From NCBI GenBank assembly GCA_023362775.1, contig JALMGJ010000001.1, positions 89,716,501-89,780,500 on the forward strand: a DNA stretch of 64,000 nt, read 5' to 3'. The stretch's first letter is position 1; each line of letters starts with the position of its first letter. Shown here in pieces: positions 23,031 to 34,915 of this stretch. The notes below the pieces were generated by a model. It ran no database searches, was not told the origin of the DNA, and was given only the letters and a program-made list of their open reading frames with translations. Made by a program: the position numbers and the translations under genes. This DNA comes from Charina bottae. Lineage: Eukaryota; Chordata; Lepidosauria; Squamata; Charinaidae.

Positions 23031-24584
23031 GGGCACCTTTCCCTCTTTAAGTAAGCAACAAGATACAGGAAATTTTGCCTAGAACTGTCCATTGAAGTTT
23101 ATAGCAAAGTCACTGTAGTTTTGGGATGGTAAATCCCATTAGAGGGTTCAAACAGAAGTAAATGTTCTTTCCTCTAATTTAGAAATTTGGCATTTATATT
23201 TCTTCCCCTGCTGGAATTTCCTTTCACATTATAGAGCTGATAGATCTTTGATTTAAACATAGATCTGAACCAGAAGCAGATGGTATACTCTATCAACTGC
23301 ATGACTACTCTGACAAAAAGACCGTCATATCTATAGTCAGCTGTTTGGAAAAAAATAACCAAGTAAACAACCAACCCTAGAAAATTGATATTAAGAAGTG
23401 AGTCAGAGAATAAGGAATGGATTCTGAGGACAGTGGAAAAAATAAGTAGAAAGCAAGCAATCTGGGAACCGAAAACTGACAGCTGTTGTGTACCAAAAAA
23501 AGGGAACTAAGATATTAGTTGCATAGAGTAAGTAGTGAGAGGAACGATCCATCAATCACCATGCAGACCAATGTGAGGAGTACAGATGATACTCTTGACT
23601 TAAAATTCCGCTAATGTATCTAGACTGCTTTGGCAAGCAGACAGAAGGATCAAATGATTTCTGCCTTTATTTTTTTTAATTCAATTAACTAGATTTGAAC
23701 AAAATAAAATGTGTGGAACTACTTTTTGAGAATAAATGTTCAAGGGGGAAGGGCAAGGGATTTGTCTAAACCAGAAAGGTCACATCTGCTGAAGTCCTGC
23801 CAGTATTTAGAAACTGATTCTCAAGAAATTTCATTCCTTTCTATAAATATGACTGCTCTAATATGTTAAGTATTTGTAAAAAAAAAGTTGTACAAACCAG
23901 CAAGCGCTCCCATTCATTTCACTGGAAGCCTTGAAGCCATTTCACTTTCACACAGAAATATAAGAATTCTAGAAAAATAGCAAACCAGCACACAATCATA
24001 ACACAGAGTATCTAAAAAGGCAGTATAAATAAAAACATCTTCAACTGGAGGCCTCCACGGCTGATTGAAGAGGCCTTAAAGGCAGATTGTCACAACTAGG
24101 CAGGTTTGTGTGGGAGAACACAATCCATAAGGAGTGCTGAACCTGGTCCATTGGGGGTCTTAAAAAGCTTAAAGTCAGTATTTTTCATTAATACCCAGAA
24201 ATGGGCTTTAAGCCATGTAGTAGTTTAAAAATATAAAATGTTCCCTAAAACCTGTTAGCAGTCTCCCTAACTTATGCTGAACCACCAGCAGTTTCCAAAG
24301 TGTCTTTAAAAAAAAACCCCATATATAACTCACTGAGGAATCATCACAATTAGTTACACTCCCTTTGTACCAGCAGCAAAGCTGCCATTCAGCAACGATA
24401 ATGAAAAACTAATGTTCTGACCTATCATTTTGTTTACCGTACCTGACAGGTCTATGTACATTTTAGAACTGCAGTTTTCTGCATATTACTCAGTGAGGCT
24501 TCTTCCTTGCTGTGTTTATGCATTTAGTGTCATAATTATATGTTGCAAGCTTTCCTGCACTGATTTAAGCAGGAGCTCTATGCC
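23031..24584. other. Unassigned, repeat-poor DNA
   Basis: About 1.5 kb with no gene or nameable repeat. Confidence 0.4.
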
Positions 24585-24665
24585 AGGGATCCCCAACTTT
24601 CTGGGGCCCTAGGCATATTTGACACATTGTGGGCACTTAAAAGGAAATGGCTGCCAATGAAGGGT
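24585..24665 (+). mobile_element. Possible hAT terminal fragment
   Basis: CCAGGGATCCCCAACTTTCTGG resembles hAT/Charlie ends of the CAGGGGTCCCCAAC type. The opposite end and a duplication were not found, so this is one terminus at most. Confidence 0.35.
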
Positions 24666-24950
24666 ATGGCCAGTTATTACTAGAAGACAAACCCTGGATT
24701 GGTTTTATCCTTTTCCTAGATAGCCAGACACATCCAGGCAGACTGCTCACCATTAGTATTTTCTAAGATTGCCTATAGGATTTAGGCAATATGCAAAGAT
24801 ACTCAGGGATTTTCCGTTAAAACATTATTACAATCTCCTTTTCCTAGTATAACATTTTCTCAATAGTTAAAATATCATCTGGAAAGAGCCGCTAGGCTAG
24901 TGGGCTAGGAATGAATTGAACAGTGGGAAACAGCTTCATTCCATTTTTCT

Positions 24951-25840
24951 TTTCTTTTTTTAAAGAACTTTATTAGTTTTCAGAATATAATTAAAATACA
25001 AAATATAGAATATAGAACAGATAGACTACAGAACTAAAGAAAAAAGAAAAACTATAAAAGTGCGGAAAAGAGAGAGAACAGAAACAGAAAGTAACTTCTG
25101 ACCTTCTCCAATACAGATATGAATACATTTACAAATATAATCTCTTACCATTAGTTAAACCTTAGTAACATTATTTCTATCAAATCAAACCATTTAATCA
25201 TTAAAACCCAAAATCAAAACTTCATTTTTTTCTGACACAAGGAAGTAGTCTAAAAGTGGTTGCCAAGTAGAAACAAATCCAGAAACAGTATTTTCTCTTA
25301 TCAGCGCTGTTAACTTGGCCATTTGGGCAAGCTCCATCAGTCATCCAGTCATCCACTGTAGGTATTTGTGGATCTTTCCATCTTTGTGCATATAAAATTC
25401 TTGCTGCTGTAATCATATACAGCAGTGCCTTCCAAAGTCCCGCCGTTGGCGACACACCAATGGCGGCAGCGGTGCGGCGGCGCGCGGCGGCGGCCTTGTG
25501 TGTCGCGCTAATACCCGGAAGTGCTGATGACCCGCAGGGGCAGCGGCGACGTGCCATCAGCACTTCCGGGTTTTAGCGCGACACACGACACACAGTTTGG
25601 AAAGCTATGATATACAGTATAAAAGCAAAGTCCCGTGTTGTTTCTCAAGCTGCTTCTCCATCAGACCCAAGAGAAACAGTTCTGGGTTTTTTTGTAAGTC
25701 CACTTTAAGGATCTTTTGAATATTAGCACAGATTTGGTCCCAAAAATGTTTGGCCTTTTCACAAGTCCACCAAAGATGATAAAAAGTTCTTTCACCAAGA
25801 GAACATTTCCAACAAACATTCGTTATTCCATTATACAAGT
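24951..25840 (-). mobile_element. L1 LINE, 5' truncated, with 16-bp TSD
   Basis: A perfect 16-bp duplication TTCATTCCATTTTTCT flanks it at 24935-24950 and 25841-25856. The minus-strand 3' end at 24951 has a poly(A)-like run and an ATAAAG signal. Reading up from there come the 3' UTR, the C-terminal ORF2 motifs (ITAARILYAQRWKDPQIPT) and, right of the MITE, the zinc-knuckle segment NVCWKCSLGERTFYHLWWTC and the following EKAKHFWDQIC. A hAT MITE splits ORF2 at 25423-25609. The copy is short and dead. Confidence 0.92.
25423..25609 (-). mobile_element. hAT-type MITE inside L1
   Basis: The ends are CAGTGCCTTCCAAAGTCCC and CACACAGTTTGGAAAGCTATG, with a perfect 8-bp duplication ATATACAG at 25415-25422 and 25610-25617. 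Removing it rejoins L1 ORF2. The interior has a hairpin with CCCGGAAGTGCTGATG and CATCAGCACTTCCGGG arms. Confidence 0.92.
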
Positions 25841-25968
25841 TTCATTCCATTTTTCTGAGGTTCCTGGGATTGCCTTCAATTTTCACTTTTTTTAAAAACA
25901 GTTACAGCAGCAGCACTTCAAAACAGCCAGATAACCTTTACAGCAATGCAGATCTAACACAGTAAACT

Positions 25969-26208
25969 GTGGCAGACAGGAGAGTATTCGAGGAAGAGCA
26001 AGAGAGAAAAATGAAATCCAAGAAACAGATTGCAGTGTTTGTTCTCATTTTTGGCACCATTCTTGTTTTAGAAACCAGAGTTAAGTATCTATTTCCTCTT
26101 GTTGAAGAGGGTTGTCTTGTAATTGTTCCCCACAACATGCAGACACTTGCTAAAGGCATATCAAGAGCTCTTAAAACAAAACAGAACTTGGAGATCTCCC
26201 TGGTTTGA
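25969..26208 (+). CDS. Unrecognised small ORF with one hydrophobic segment (doubtful)
   Basis: An open frame of 79 codons lies between the L1 and a SINE copy. From the second methionine (26011) it reads MKSKKQIAVFVLIFGTILVL: a basic start followed by about 15 hydrophobic residues, a layout typical of a type II membrane anchor or an uncleaved signal. The rest (ETRVKYLFPLVEEGCLVIVP) matches nothing I recognise. There is no convincing splice donor in phase near ETRV, though AGAGTTAAGT is a weak candidate. It may be a chance frame, an exon or a retrocopy fragment. I do not assign a function. Confidence 0.2.
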   Translation: MADRRVFEEEQERKMKSKKQIAVFVLIFGTILVLETRVKYLFPLVEEGCLVIVPHNMQTLAKGISRALKTKQNLEISLV

Positions 26209-26279
26209 ATCAGGCATATCCCACCAAAAGCTCAAACCAAATGATCAACTATGTGCCTCAAAGCTCCTTGTCCAATAAA

Positions 26280-26530
26280 GATTCCAGCAGAACACAGCAA
26301 CATCAAGAACTGCTTTATGCCAAGTCAGATTGCAGATCCATATATTGCAGTATATTCTGCTCTGAAAGCAGCAGCTTTGCAGGATTCTCAGGCAGAGATC
26401 ATCTTTCCCAACACTTCCTACTTATTTGGTCATTTTAACTGGAGATGTGAGGGACTGAATCTGGGACTTTCTGTTTACAAAGCATTTATTCTGGCATTGG
26501 GTTCTGTTTCCTCCCACAGTTGCATTCAGG
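26280..26530 (-). mobile_element. tRNA-like SINE, copy 2
   Basis: This is the second copy of the element at 21000-21255, with substitutions and small indels. Shared words include AGAACTGCTTTATGCCAAGT, GAGATCATCTTTCCCAACAC and GGGACTGAATCTGGGA. Confidence 0.65.
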
Positions 26531-26568
26531 CCTTGTTTGTGGATCTGAGAGGCACCCATGATCTAATC

Positions 26569-26674
26569 CTGTCTTTCTCAAACTTGGCAACTTTAAGATG
26601 TGTGGACTTCTGGCTAGGGAATTCTGGGAGTTGAAGTCCACACATCGTAAAGCTGCCAAGTTTGAGAAACACTG
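26569..26674. mobile_element. Palindromic hAT-type MITE
   Basis: The right end is GTTTGAGAAACACTG and the left end a mutated CTGTCTTTCTCAAAC. The two halves are inverted copies (ACTTTAAGATGTGTGGACTT and AAGTCCACACATCGTAAAG) around AGGGAATTCTGGGAG. A perfect 8-bp duplication ATCTAATC lies at 26561-26568 and 26675-26682. It is the same family as 51828-51962. Confidence 0.9.
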
Positions 26675-26682
26675 ATCTAATC

Positions 26683-27904
26683 CAAATGGACTCTTGGTTC
26701 TCATCCACTCAAAAGAACAGAGAACATAAGATTTTTTTTTATTTGAGACATTTTTATCTGAGACATAAGATTCCATCCTATGGCTGTGCTGAAAGGTTTA
26801 TGATGATGTACAGTAACAGTGACACAACATCAGATTCTTTCTATGTTAACTTGCCCTATTACAAATTTTAAGTATTTCAAGCAAGATTGTAGATACCTAG
26901 CAAGTAAAAAAAACCAAAAGCAAAATTGATACACTGGTAGTTTTTCCAATGCTCACAGCCTGTCTCAGGGAAACAATCTGGAATCTGAAAACAGAGCTGC
27001 TGCTGTTGTTGTTTTCCTGTTCATTTTTTTTACAAAAGCATTCTTATAAGCTCAGCATTCTTTTAAGACATTTCTGAAGATGGTGAAAGCATTCAGTGCT
27101 GTGTCTGAGACAAATTCATCATCCTCCCAATTTAGGCTTAATAAGCAAAGCCCAGCTGTTCAATAGCTGGCAGCCAATTTCTGGCCCATCTCTGTGGCAA
27201 AATCATACTTGAGATGAGGAAATGTAATGGTGCTGAGGTGAATTTAAAAAAAAAGGGGGGGGGGCTAAAGAAGTAATAGATCCAAATAAAGGTGGGAGAC
27301 AAAGATTTGGTTGGGTTCTTTTGGGCAATTCTGTAACCGATGTGCAAGTTTAGAAAGAAGTAGTAAAGACTGGAACTCAGTGTCCTGAAAATGTCTTTTT
27401 GGTTTGTTTTTATAAAGCTAGTTTATTGCTTAAAATCAAGAAGGTAAATCTGAACTGATGCAGGTAGTGCCTGATGAAGATCTCAAAAGAGATTCAGGTA
27501 AATAGGAAGCAGTTTCTATTGTATTTTGAGTTTCCCCAAAAGCACATCTACCATAAAATAAATATACAATATAACTGTATCCATTATGCAGGGGGTAAAA
27601 TTTGGTTTGTCTTGATGCAGAATTTACTTTTAATTAACAGGCATGAATGTTCACTGCAGTTTGCAATTATGAAACTACCCAATACTCTTGATATATGTTG
27701 CTCAGAACCCCTTCCATTTCCCTTTGAACTGCTAACATACAATGGACTCCACTTTCTTTCACCAAAAGGGTCTTTTATATTTTTACAGTAAAGAGGAGTA
27801 GATTTTTGTGGATACACTGATATTTCCAATATACATTTTTATATAAAAATGCTCTTGTTTTCCCATTCTTATTCCCTTTTCCACAAAAATATTAAGATAC
27901 TTTT
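26683..27904. other. Unassigned DNA
   Basis: No gene is seen. A homopolymer G run occurs at 27255-27265. The 105-codon frame at 27474-27791 has no domain. Confidence 0.4.
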
Positions 27905-28050
27905 TCAGGAAGGAGTCTTGCAGCACTTGAAAGACCAATTTATTACAATATTAACTTCTGTTGAGTAAAAGTCCAATTCATCAGGCACTCTTCACAGCAT
28001 GAACTCTAATCAAGAAGAGCTTGATGTCATAATAAATGCATTAGCCTGCC
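27905..28050. repeat. Possible old reptilian repeat fragment
   Basis: The wording GGAGTCTTGCAGCACTTGAA, AGACCAATTTATTACAATA, then GTCCAATTCATCAGGCA resembles a common reptilian repeat with a TCTTGTAGCACCT and CATCAGATGCA signature. Class not assigned. Confidence 0.4.
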
Positions 28051-28514
28051 ACAACAACAACAAAAATCAACATAGTGTTATGACACTTTAAAGATGAACA
28101 TGACTACCATTGTTATAACTAAAGTCCTCTCCCCCACTTTTGCCAAAAATGACAGAAATTCTATGGCTGAGACCAATTGTAGATCAAGGCATAATCTATT
28201 TATGGGCAACAGCTGGCCAACTTTGTCTCAGCTGGAGTGCTAAGCAGAGTTGGGCCCAGTTAAGACTTGAATAAGATTCCTCCATGGAATACTAATGTAG
28301 TGGGCTAGCCTGGGAAGATGTTAAAACATCCCTGAAGACAGTGGTGAACTACTTCCATAATGAAGCCAAGAAATGTTTGCATTCAATGTTTGTTTGACCC
28401 AAGCAGCCTGCTTGATGGCAGCTAGTTAGGAACAGAGAGCTTTCCAGTCCTTCTATTTAAAGTAGATGTCAGGGGATATACCTAGTGCTTCATAAGGCAA
28501 CGGGCTAGAGACCA
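28051..28514. other. Unassigned DNA
   Basis: No gene is seen. At 28300-28380 the words GTGGGCTAGCC, AGACAGTGGTGAACTACTTC and GAAGCCAAGAAA faintly resemble the tail of older CORE-SINE-like repeats. Confidence 0.35.
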
Positions 28515-28702
28515 GGAGACCAAGAGTTCTAGTCACGCCTTAGGCACGAAAGCCGGCTGGGTGACCTTGGGCCAGTCACTCTCTCTCAGCCCAACTCACC
28601 TCACAGGGTGGTTGTTGTGGGGAAAATAGGAGGAGGAAGGAGTATTAGGTATGTTCGCTGCGTTGAGTTATTTACAAAAATAATAAAGGCGGGATAGAAA
28701 AA

Positions 28703-28753
<51 letters not shown>
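28515..28753 (+). mobile_element. CORE-SINE, tail type 1
   Basis: The tRNA-like head has the B-box-like GAGTTCTAGTCACGCC, followed by the CORE segment GGGTGACCTTGGGCCAGTCA, the ACCTCACAGGGTGGTTGTTG linker, the TAATAAAGGCGGGATAG tail and an (AAAT)n run of about 14 units. The first bases of the head are missing. Confidence 0.92.
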
Positions 28754-31700
28754 CGCTGTGGTCCTTCTTTCAAATACTGTATTAGCCTAATACTAAAATA
28801 TACTCTCAAATAATAGACTAATGTTACCCCTACCATCATTTTTAAAATCACTGGAGAGAGATTTTTAACCCGATAGGCATCCAAAACTGGGTTAAGAAGC
28901 AGCTAGTATCACCATTAATTTTGATGCTAGTACGTTTAATGGATACTAACAGCAAGGGATGTTGATGTTAATTCCAGTGGAGAATCTTGCTGCTCCCCAC
29001 TGCCTAATTGATCCTGGTAAGAGGAAGAAAATGGATAAGGATTCCTTGGTTCCATGGACCACACAGAGACTGGGATCATACAACATGCTAAACCTTAAAC
29101 CTGGGTTAACAAAACATAATTACTGAATTCACATAACATGCTATACAGAAACAAACAAACCATATTTTATTTTAACAGCACAAGCTGCTAAGACAATGCT
29201 TAGGTTCCCACCAAATGCTGATCACAAACTATGCATTCTAAATTGAGCCTTGAGGGCTGCCTGCAGCTCACAGCTTGCCCATTTTTTCACCAAAGCAATA
29301 AAGTTTAGTTCTACAAGAAACACTTCTGTCAGTTAGACAAACTGTTTCAATTCTGTACTTGCAGGTCACTGGGTCAATAAATTAGGGATGAAATGGTTTC
29401 CAATAAACATTTTTTTAAAAAAATGCTCTCATTTTTCGGGATCCTTGAAAAAGAAGAAGCAGGCTGAGGAAATGAAAGAAAAGTGGCACAACTAAACGCA
29501 ACTGTCCTATCAGCCTTCAAGCTCTTCAGTCAGGAGCGTCAGCTGGTGGAGGTAGAGCGCCACAGTGTAAGAGGGAGAGTGTGGTGTCACGATCAAAGCT
29601 TAGTGCCTTTTGTATGTGCAGCACAACGCTGCCCCACCTTCCAGATTTTGACCCCTTCCCCCTGCAGACACCCCTTGCCTTCAATCTGTCAGAATACTCA
29701 CCAATTCAGACAATGTCCCCTTTACAGGTTAAACCTGGAAGTTGGTATTTAAAATCCAAGCAGGTCACTTTCCCTAGGCCAGCTCCTGAATGAAAAGGCC
29801 CCAGCAGAAGCTGAACCAAAATGGATTAAGAGTAGATGGTTCCTTGGCTAAACATTAGAATTCCAGCTTCCCATTTTCAACAGTGGCCTGGCCAGCCAGA
29901 TTTATCCAAGAAATCCCTAAATGGGGCATGAAGGCATCTGCTCTCCCTAGTATTGAGAGGCATACTACCTCTAAACAGGGAGGCTCCATCTAGCCTCTGT
30001 GGCTTATCGCTGGCAGGCTTACCCTCCATGAATCTGTTTGAGAGTGAAATAAAGCTCTCATGTCACTCCCTTGTGTTAAAAGCCCATCAGTCTGTCATCA
30101 ACATGAAATGCAAAGGAATTAGCGTACAATTTTCCCATACTAACATTTCGTTCACTTTCCCAGCAGCATCCACTTTTGGGGCTTGCTGGCTGTTCAAATT
30201 TCTTTTAAGACCCTCTGGGGAATTAATCAACTGCAGCAAAATGACACCAAGTTGCCACTGGTGGGCAATAAACATACTATGCTGGCACAGATCCAGCCAC
30301 AATTCTATTCCCAATACAACAGATTATGACTTTCCCCTAGGCTTCCCGGGGAAGGGTGCAAGTTACAGTACAATGCAGCTGGGCAGGCAATTGGGAAAGA
30401 CAACAACAAAACTCAAACTCCCATTATTATCTGAGCTCCTAATCCACATGAACAAGCATGGTCCATAGTAATATTTCCCATTAACACACTTTTAATTATC
30501 TCAGGGTTCCACTTCTCAACAGGCTTTTCTTAATAGGTTTCCAATGACTTACCTTGCATGGTATATTTATCCTAAAGACATCAAATCATTTTCATTAAAT
30601 GCTGGAATGCCGTGCAGGAGCTTTTACTCTGCTCACACAGCACCCACTATAAGAAGCCCTGCCCTCCAACTATAGTAATAGGATCCTGGGAAGGGTCTGT
30701 AGTTTATAGGCATAACACCTATGGTTGCAGAAGGCAGCAGAGTGTTGCCTTGATAACTGGGCTGCTGTAGTCCAAGACCTCTGAAGGTTGTCTGGCTAGC
30801 GAAGCCTGCTCCAAAGATTCCTTATCTTTCCTATTTAACTTCTAAAATAATCAACCCCTTATTTCAGCATAGGAATTAAAGGCCATTGCTTAATATTTAT
30901 ACTGTGTTCTAAAATGTTCAAAGCACTTTAATGCATCATATAAATCAGTCTTATTATCCCTATATCAGAGGCAGAAGGGCTGAGGATGAGCGGCTTGTTC
31001 AAGTTAGCCACCTATATAGAGTTTAGGGACTTCCTGATTCATAGCTGTTAGTCACTTTATTTCATAGCACCTCAGGTTAGACACGTTATAAAACTCCCAC
31101 ATCAGCAAAATTCTCCATTCCTTGGTAATGATTCTTACTGCAAGCCTGAATCACGGATGAACTATAAATTAAGCACACAAAAGCAAGTTGAGGCTTTTTT
31201 TTTCTGGCTACCAAGTCTAGAAGTTTATTGTCTATGGAATATCCAGTTCTTTAATCTGGCCCTGCAGAAAAGGAAGTCAAGAATGCTTTTTCCTCCCTTG
31301 ACTTTTAACCAAATTCCATCAGTGGGCTGAGGATAAAGAGAAGTACTTGCTTTACCTGTAGATCATAAATCTCTACACACCAAAGGCGACTCTGTTCATA
31401 AAGCATGGTATTAAATATTCCCCTGCCCACACTCTGCAAGGCTAAGTGCTCTTCTCGAGCCTTTGCTACAGATGTACAGCACAGGCTCCTTAACTTGAGT
31501 TGGAACTGTGCCTAACCAACACAGAATAATAATTACAAAGGTGCAAAAAAAAATTTTTTTTTTTGCTTCATCCAAACAATCGTGGGCTTGTAAAAAAAAG
31601 GATTTCTCCATGGGAAATTAAACTAAAAAGGATGCCTTTCATGTTTATCAATAACCAAGAGAGATGCTTTTATGCAAATAGCAGCCTGATTGCAAGGCGA

Positions 31701-32173
31701 TTACAAGGAAAGGGAAACTGGTTGGCGCCTTCTTTTCCTGTCCCTGTTGCTCTCGCTCCAGGTAGCCAATCTAAATGCAAATTCTGAGAAGAAAAAGCTA
31801 CAACACTTTAGATGGACAGCAAAGAAAATTTTTTAAATTGCAGACCAAACAGCAGAGGAAGTACTTGAAGACATAATCCTACATTGGTAAAAAAAAATTG
31901 ACTGGATTACTCATTATACTAACTGTAATATGGACTGTAATATGGACTAAGAATATATCATGATTACCTTGGAGTTGTAAGTTGGCAGCTGGTTTGCTTT
32001 CTAGACTGATCTGCAAATGCAGTGTTAATCAACACACAAAATATTTCCTAGCTTCCCCTATCTTACCCTAAACTGCACTATTATTAAGGCTCCCATTTTG
32101 TCTCAAAGATTTCTACACATGTAATAACTGTCAGTCATTGCATTCTAAGGAACAGGCAAAATAAACTTCCAAG
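28754..32173. other. Repeat-poor stretch, candidate for conserved non-coding DNA
   Basis: About 3.4 kb with no recognisable transposon. It holds the longest repeat-free frame in the window (29953-30468, plus, 171 codons), which has no domain and no codon bias I can detect. Two exact ATGCAAAT octamers lie at 31672-31679 and 31775-31782. I see no promoter, splice or polyadenylation arrangement that supports a gene. Confidence 0.4.
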
Positions 32174-32181
32174 ATTTAGTT

Positions 32182-32440
32182 CAGAGCTTTCCACACTGTG
32201 TGTCGGGACACATTAGTGTGTCGGCTGCACTGTCTGGGTGTGTCAGGGCTGCTGCTGCCTCCGAGCCCTGCCAGGATTCCACGCAGGTCCTAGTGCCTGC
32301 CTTGTGCCTTGCTGCCTCCAAATCTGCTGTGATTCCGTGGAGGTCCTAGTGCCTGCCTTGTGCCCTGTTGTAAGAGTGTGTCGCGAAATGATGCATGTCT
32401 AAAAAGTGTGTCACCAACATGAAAAGTTTGGAAAGCTCTG
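32182..32440 (+). mobile_element. hAT-type MITE, subfamily B
   Basis: The ends are CAGAGCTTTCCACACTGTGT and AAAAGTTTGGAAAGCTCTG, with a perfect 8-bp duplication ATTTAGTT (32174-32181 and 32441-32448). Subfamily B is marked by the right-hand words TGTGTCGCGAAATGATGCAT and CTAAAAAGTGTGTCACCAAC. The interior has two copies of GGTCCTAGTGCCTGCCTTGT. Confidence 0.92.
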
Positions 32441-32448
32441 ATTTAGTT

Positions 32449-32999
32449 AGTAAGTTATTTGTAGGTTTATTTGCAACCATAGGTTTTAGCAAAATTCATA
32501 TAAAATTACAACAATTTGTATCAGATCAATTCAACCCCCCTAAAATTAACAGCACTATCTGTCAACATCTGGATTCGTATATTCCTTGTGGCCATTGCAA
32601 ACAACTCAACTTGTTTTTTTACAAGTTCGTCTATATCAGTCAGCAGGAAATAGGGTTTTTTTCTGTGCTGAACTGATTCAGTTGGGTTAACAAAGGCATA
32701 ATAAATACATAAAAATAGATGTAAAGCTGTCAGGTAGAGAAATGCAGTTATTTGACATTCTTGGATCTACAAACTGCCTGTAAAGGTTTAAGCAGCACCC
32801 ACACATTTCAACTAATTTTGTTTGCCAGTCAATATTTATCAGGGACAAGGGGGGCATTTCTGATATCACACTGAACATCTTTGTCCCTACAATAGCCTGG
32901 CTATTATACAGTACATACAGACACAGGTTAACAAAAGACAGTTGCTGTTGTGGGGATAATAGAATGACAGAACAGTAGGTAGCCACCTTGAGCTCCTGT
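32449..32999. other. Unassigned DNA
   Basis: No gene or nameable repeat. Frames near 32395-32676 begin inside the MITE and are not supported. Confidence 0.4.
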
Positions 33000-33023
33000 A
33001 GGGAGGGAGGGAGGGAGGGAGGG
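33000..33023. repeat. (GGGA)n microsatellite
   Basis: Six GGGA units. Confidence 0.85.
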
Positions 33024-33149
33024 AAGCAGGCTATTCCTAAACAAGTATATTATATTATAGTTCACTGTGTTGGAAAGGTTTACACAATATTCTAAGACAA
33101 TGGTTGGATTCTCCCAAGACAGTGAATCACAAACAACCCAACACATTTT

Positions 33150-33610
33150 ATTTTTTTATAATCCTTATTCATTTATTTATTAGATTTATATGGCACCCAA
33201 CTCATAGCAACCCAAATTCTTAAAAACATGAAAACAAAACAAAAAAGAACAAAGATGGCAGAGATAACACACCCAGATGGGAACAAAGAAAAAGAAGAAA
33301 AGGAGGCTTCAATCACACTCGCCAAAGGCCCTGGTGAAGAGCCAGGTCTTCAGGGCACCTTGACACACCAGCAGGGTGGGGGCTGTTCAGATATGGGGGG
33401 GGGACCTCATCCCAGAGGGCAGGCACTGCTGCAGAGAAGGCATACTTCTGGGGTCCCAATATATGGCATTGTTTAATCGAAGGAATCCAGAAGGAACCCA
33501 AAGCTGCCAGATTGGATCAGCCGGGCAGATACAATGGGAGACAAGCAGTCCCTCAAGTAACCAGGCCCTATGCCATGTAGGCCCTATTGTTAAAATTCTG
33601 AAATACAAAG
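33150..33610 (-). mobile_element. Old L2-related repeat
   Basis: On the minus strand the 3' tail reads GGTGCCATATAAATCTAATA then AATAAATG (33160-33205), like L2 tails. Upstream, the body 33310-33600 has GAGCCAGGTCTTCAGGGC and CAGAGGGCAGGCACTGC as read on plus, wording common in reptilian repeats. The link between tail and body is inferred. Frames here are not genes. Confidence 0.45.
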
Positions 33611-33779
33611 AAAGTAGGGAAAAGGCAAGATAAAACAAAAACTGACTACTACGTTTAAATTTTAAGAAAGACCATAGTGAAAAAATAAAAAGTAAATTAC
33701 TTTTTAGTGATACATCTTCTCCTTCCCTTTTGTTTGTATCCACAACCACTAGCCACATTTTAGATATGCAGCAATTGTT

Positions 33780-34385
33780 GTTAGTTTCTATTTGAGTCCT
33801 AAAAACCACATTCCACATGTCTAAATCTGCTCTGTGATGTATGCTTGAATTTAGTTAAGCTTTTATTGTGGATATATACTGTTAATTTTGCCATTGCAGC
33901 ATATTCTCCAACTTTAATCTCCCAGTATGACATTGTGGACAAGATTTCTCTTTTCCAGTGTTGTGCTAGGTTTATTCTTGCTGCAGTCAACATATATCTT
34001 AGTAAATTACAATATTTTTCATTTATGTTTTCTGGAATTATGCCTAATAGAAAAGTCTGTGGTTTCAGTTCATATTTTATTCTCAGAATTTTTTTTTATT
34101 TTTTGACATAATCCTTTCCAATCCTTTTTAATTTTTTTGCATGGCCTCCACATGTGGTAAAATATTCCTTCTTTGTGATGGCATTTACAGTACTTGTTGT
34201 CACATGCTTTATCTCTCTTAGCAATCATAGATGGAGTTATATACCATCTGTCAAACACTTTGTACCAATTTTCCCTTAGATTGTAGCTTGGACTAACTTT
34301 TATTGATTTTTTCCATAGCCATTCCCATTTTAGTACAGTTTTATAGAAACCAGGCTCGTGCATCACATTGCAAACTGAGTCCCAT
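33780..34385 (-). pseudogene. L1 LINE ORF2 C-terminal fragment, diverged
   Basis: The minus strand reads KSIKVSPSYNLRENWYKVFD, RWYITPSMIAKRDKACDNKY, then CKCHHKEGIFYHMWRPCKK, matching the zinc-knuckle region of the L1 copies at 8015 and 37688. A frameshifted continuation follows with LTAARINLAQHWKREILSTM. It is more diverged than the others, and neither end shows a duplication. Confidence 0.82.
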
Positions 34386-34589
34386 GCTCAGGCAAGGGGA
34401 GAGATTATACTTGAAAGAGATCAGTTATAGCACAATGTGAACAATGAAACTGTATGGAGTTCTCAACTTCCTCCATAATTCTAAGTTCAAGAAAGGGGCA
34501 CACAAGATCACTTCTGCTGTTATTCTAAGTTCAGGTTGGGGCTCACCCCAAAAAGGAAAAGATACTCAATGTGTGTACCTTTACCTTTT

Positions 34590-34915
34590 ATCAGCGGGTA
34601 AGACGCCAGGCTTGTCGATCGGAAGATCGCAAGTTCGGAGGTTCGAATCCCTAGCCCTGCGTGCGGAGTGAGATCCCGCACTAGCTCCAGCTCTTGCCAA
34701 CCTAGCAATTCGAAAGCAAATGCAAGTAGATTAATAGGTACCACTTCGGTGGGAAGGTAACAACGTTCCACGTGCGTCATGCCGGCCACATGACCGCGGA
34801 AGCATCTTCGGACAACGCTGGCTCTTCGGCTAACAAACGGAGATGAGCACCGGCCCCTAGAGTCGGACACGACTGCACAACTGTGTGGGGGGAACCTTTA
34901 CCTTTTTACCTTTTG
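34590..34915 (+). mobile_element. Sauria SINE, nearly full length
   Basis: The plus-strand head is TCAGCGGGTAAGACGCCAGG with B box GGTTCGAATCC (34639-34649). The body is ACCACTTCGGTGGGAAGGTA and the tail AGAGTCGGACACGACTGCAC then AACCTTTACCTTTTTACC. A repeated TACCTTTT on both sides may be the duplication, but it resembles the tail itself. Confidence 0.93.

Noticed and set aside
33228..33818. Overlapping frames on both strands considered as an exon
   Set aside because: The DNA matches old L2-associated repeat wording and has a poly-G slip.
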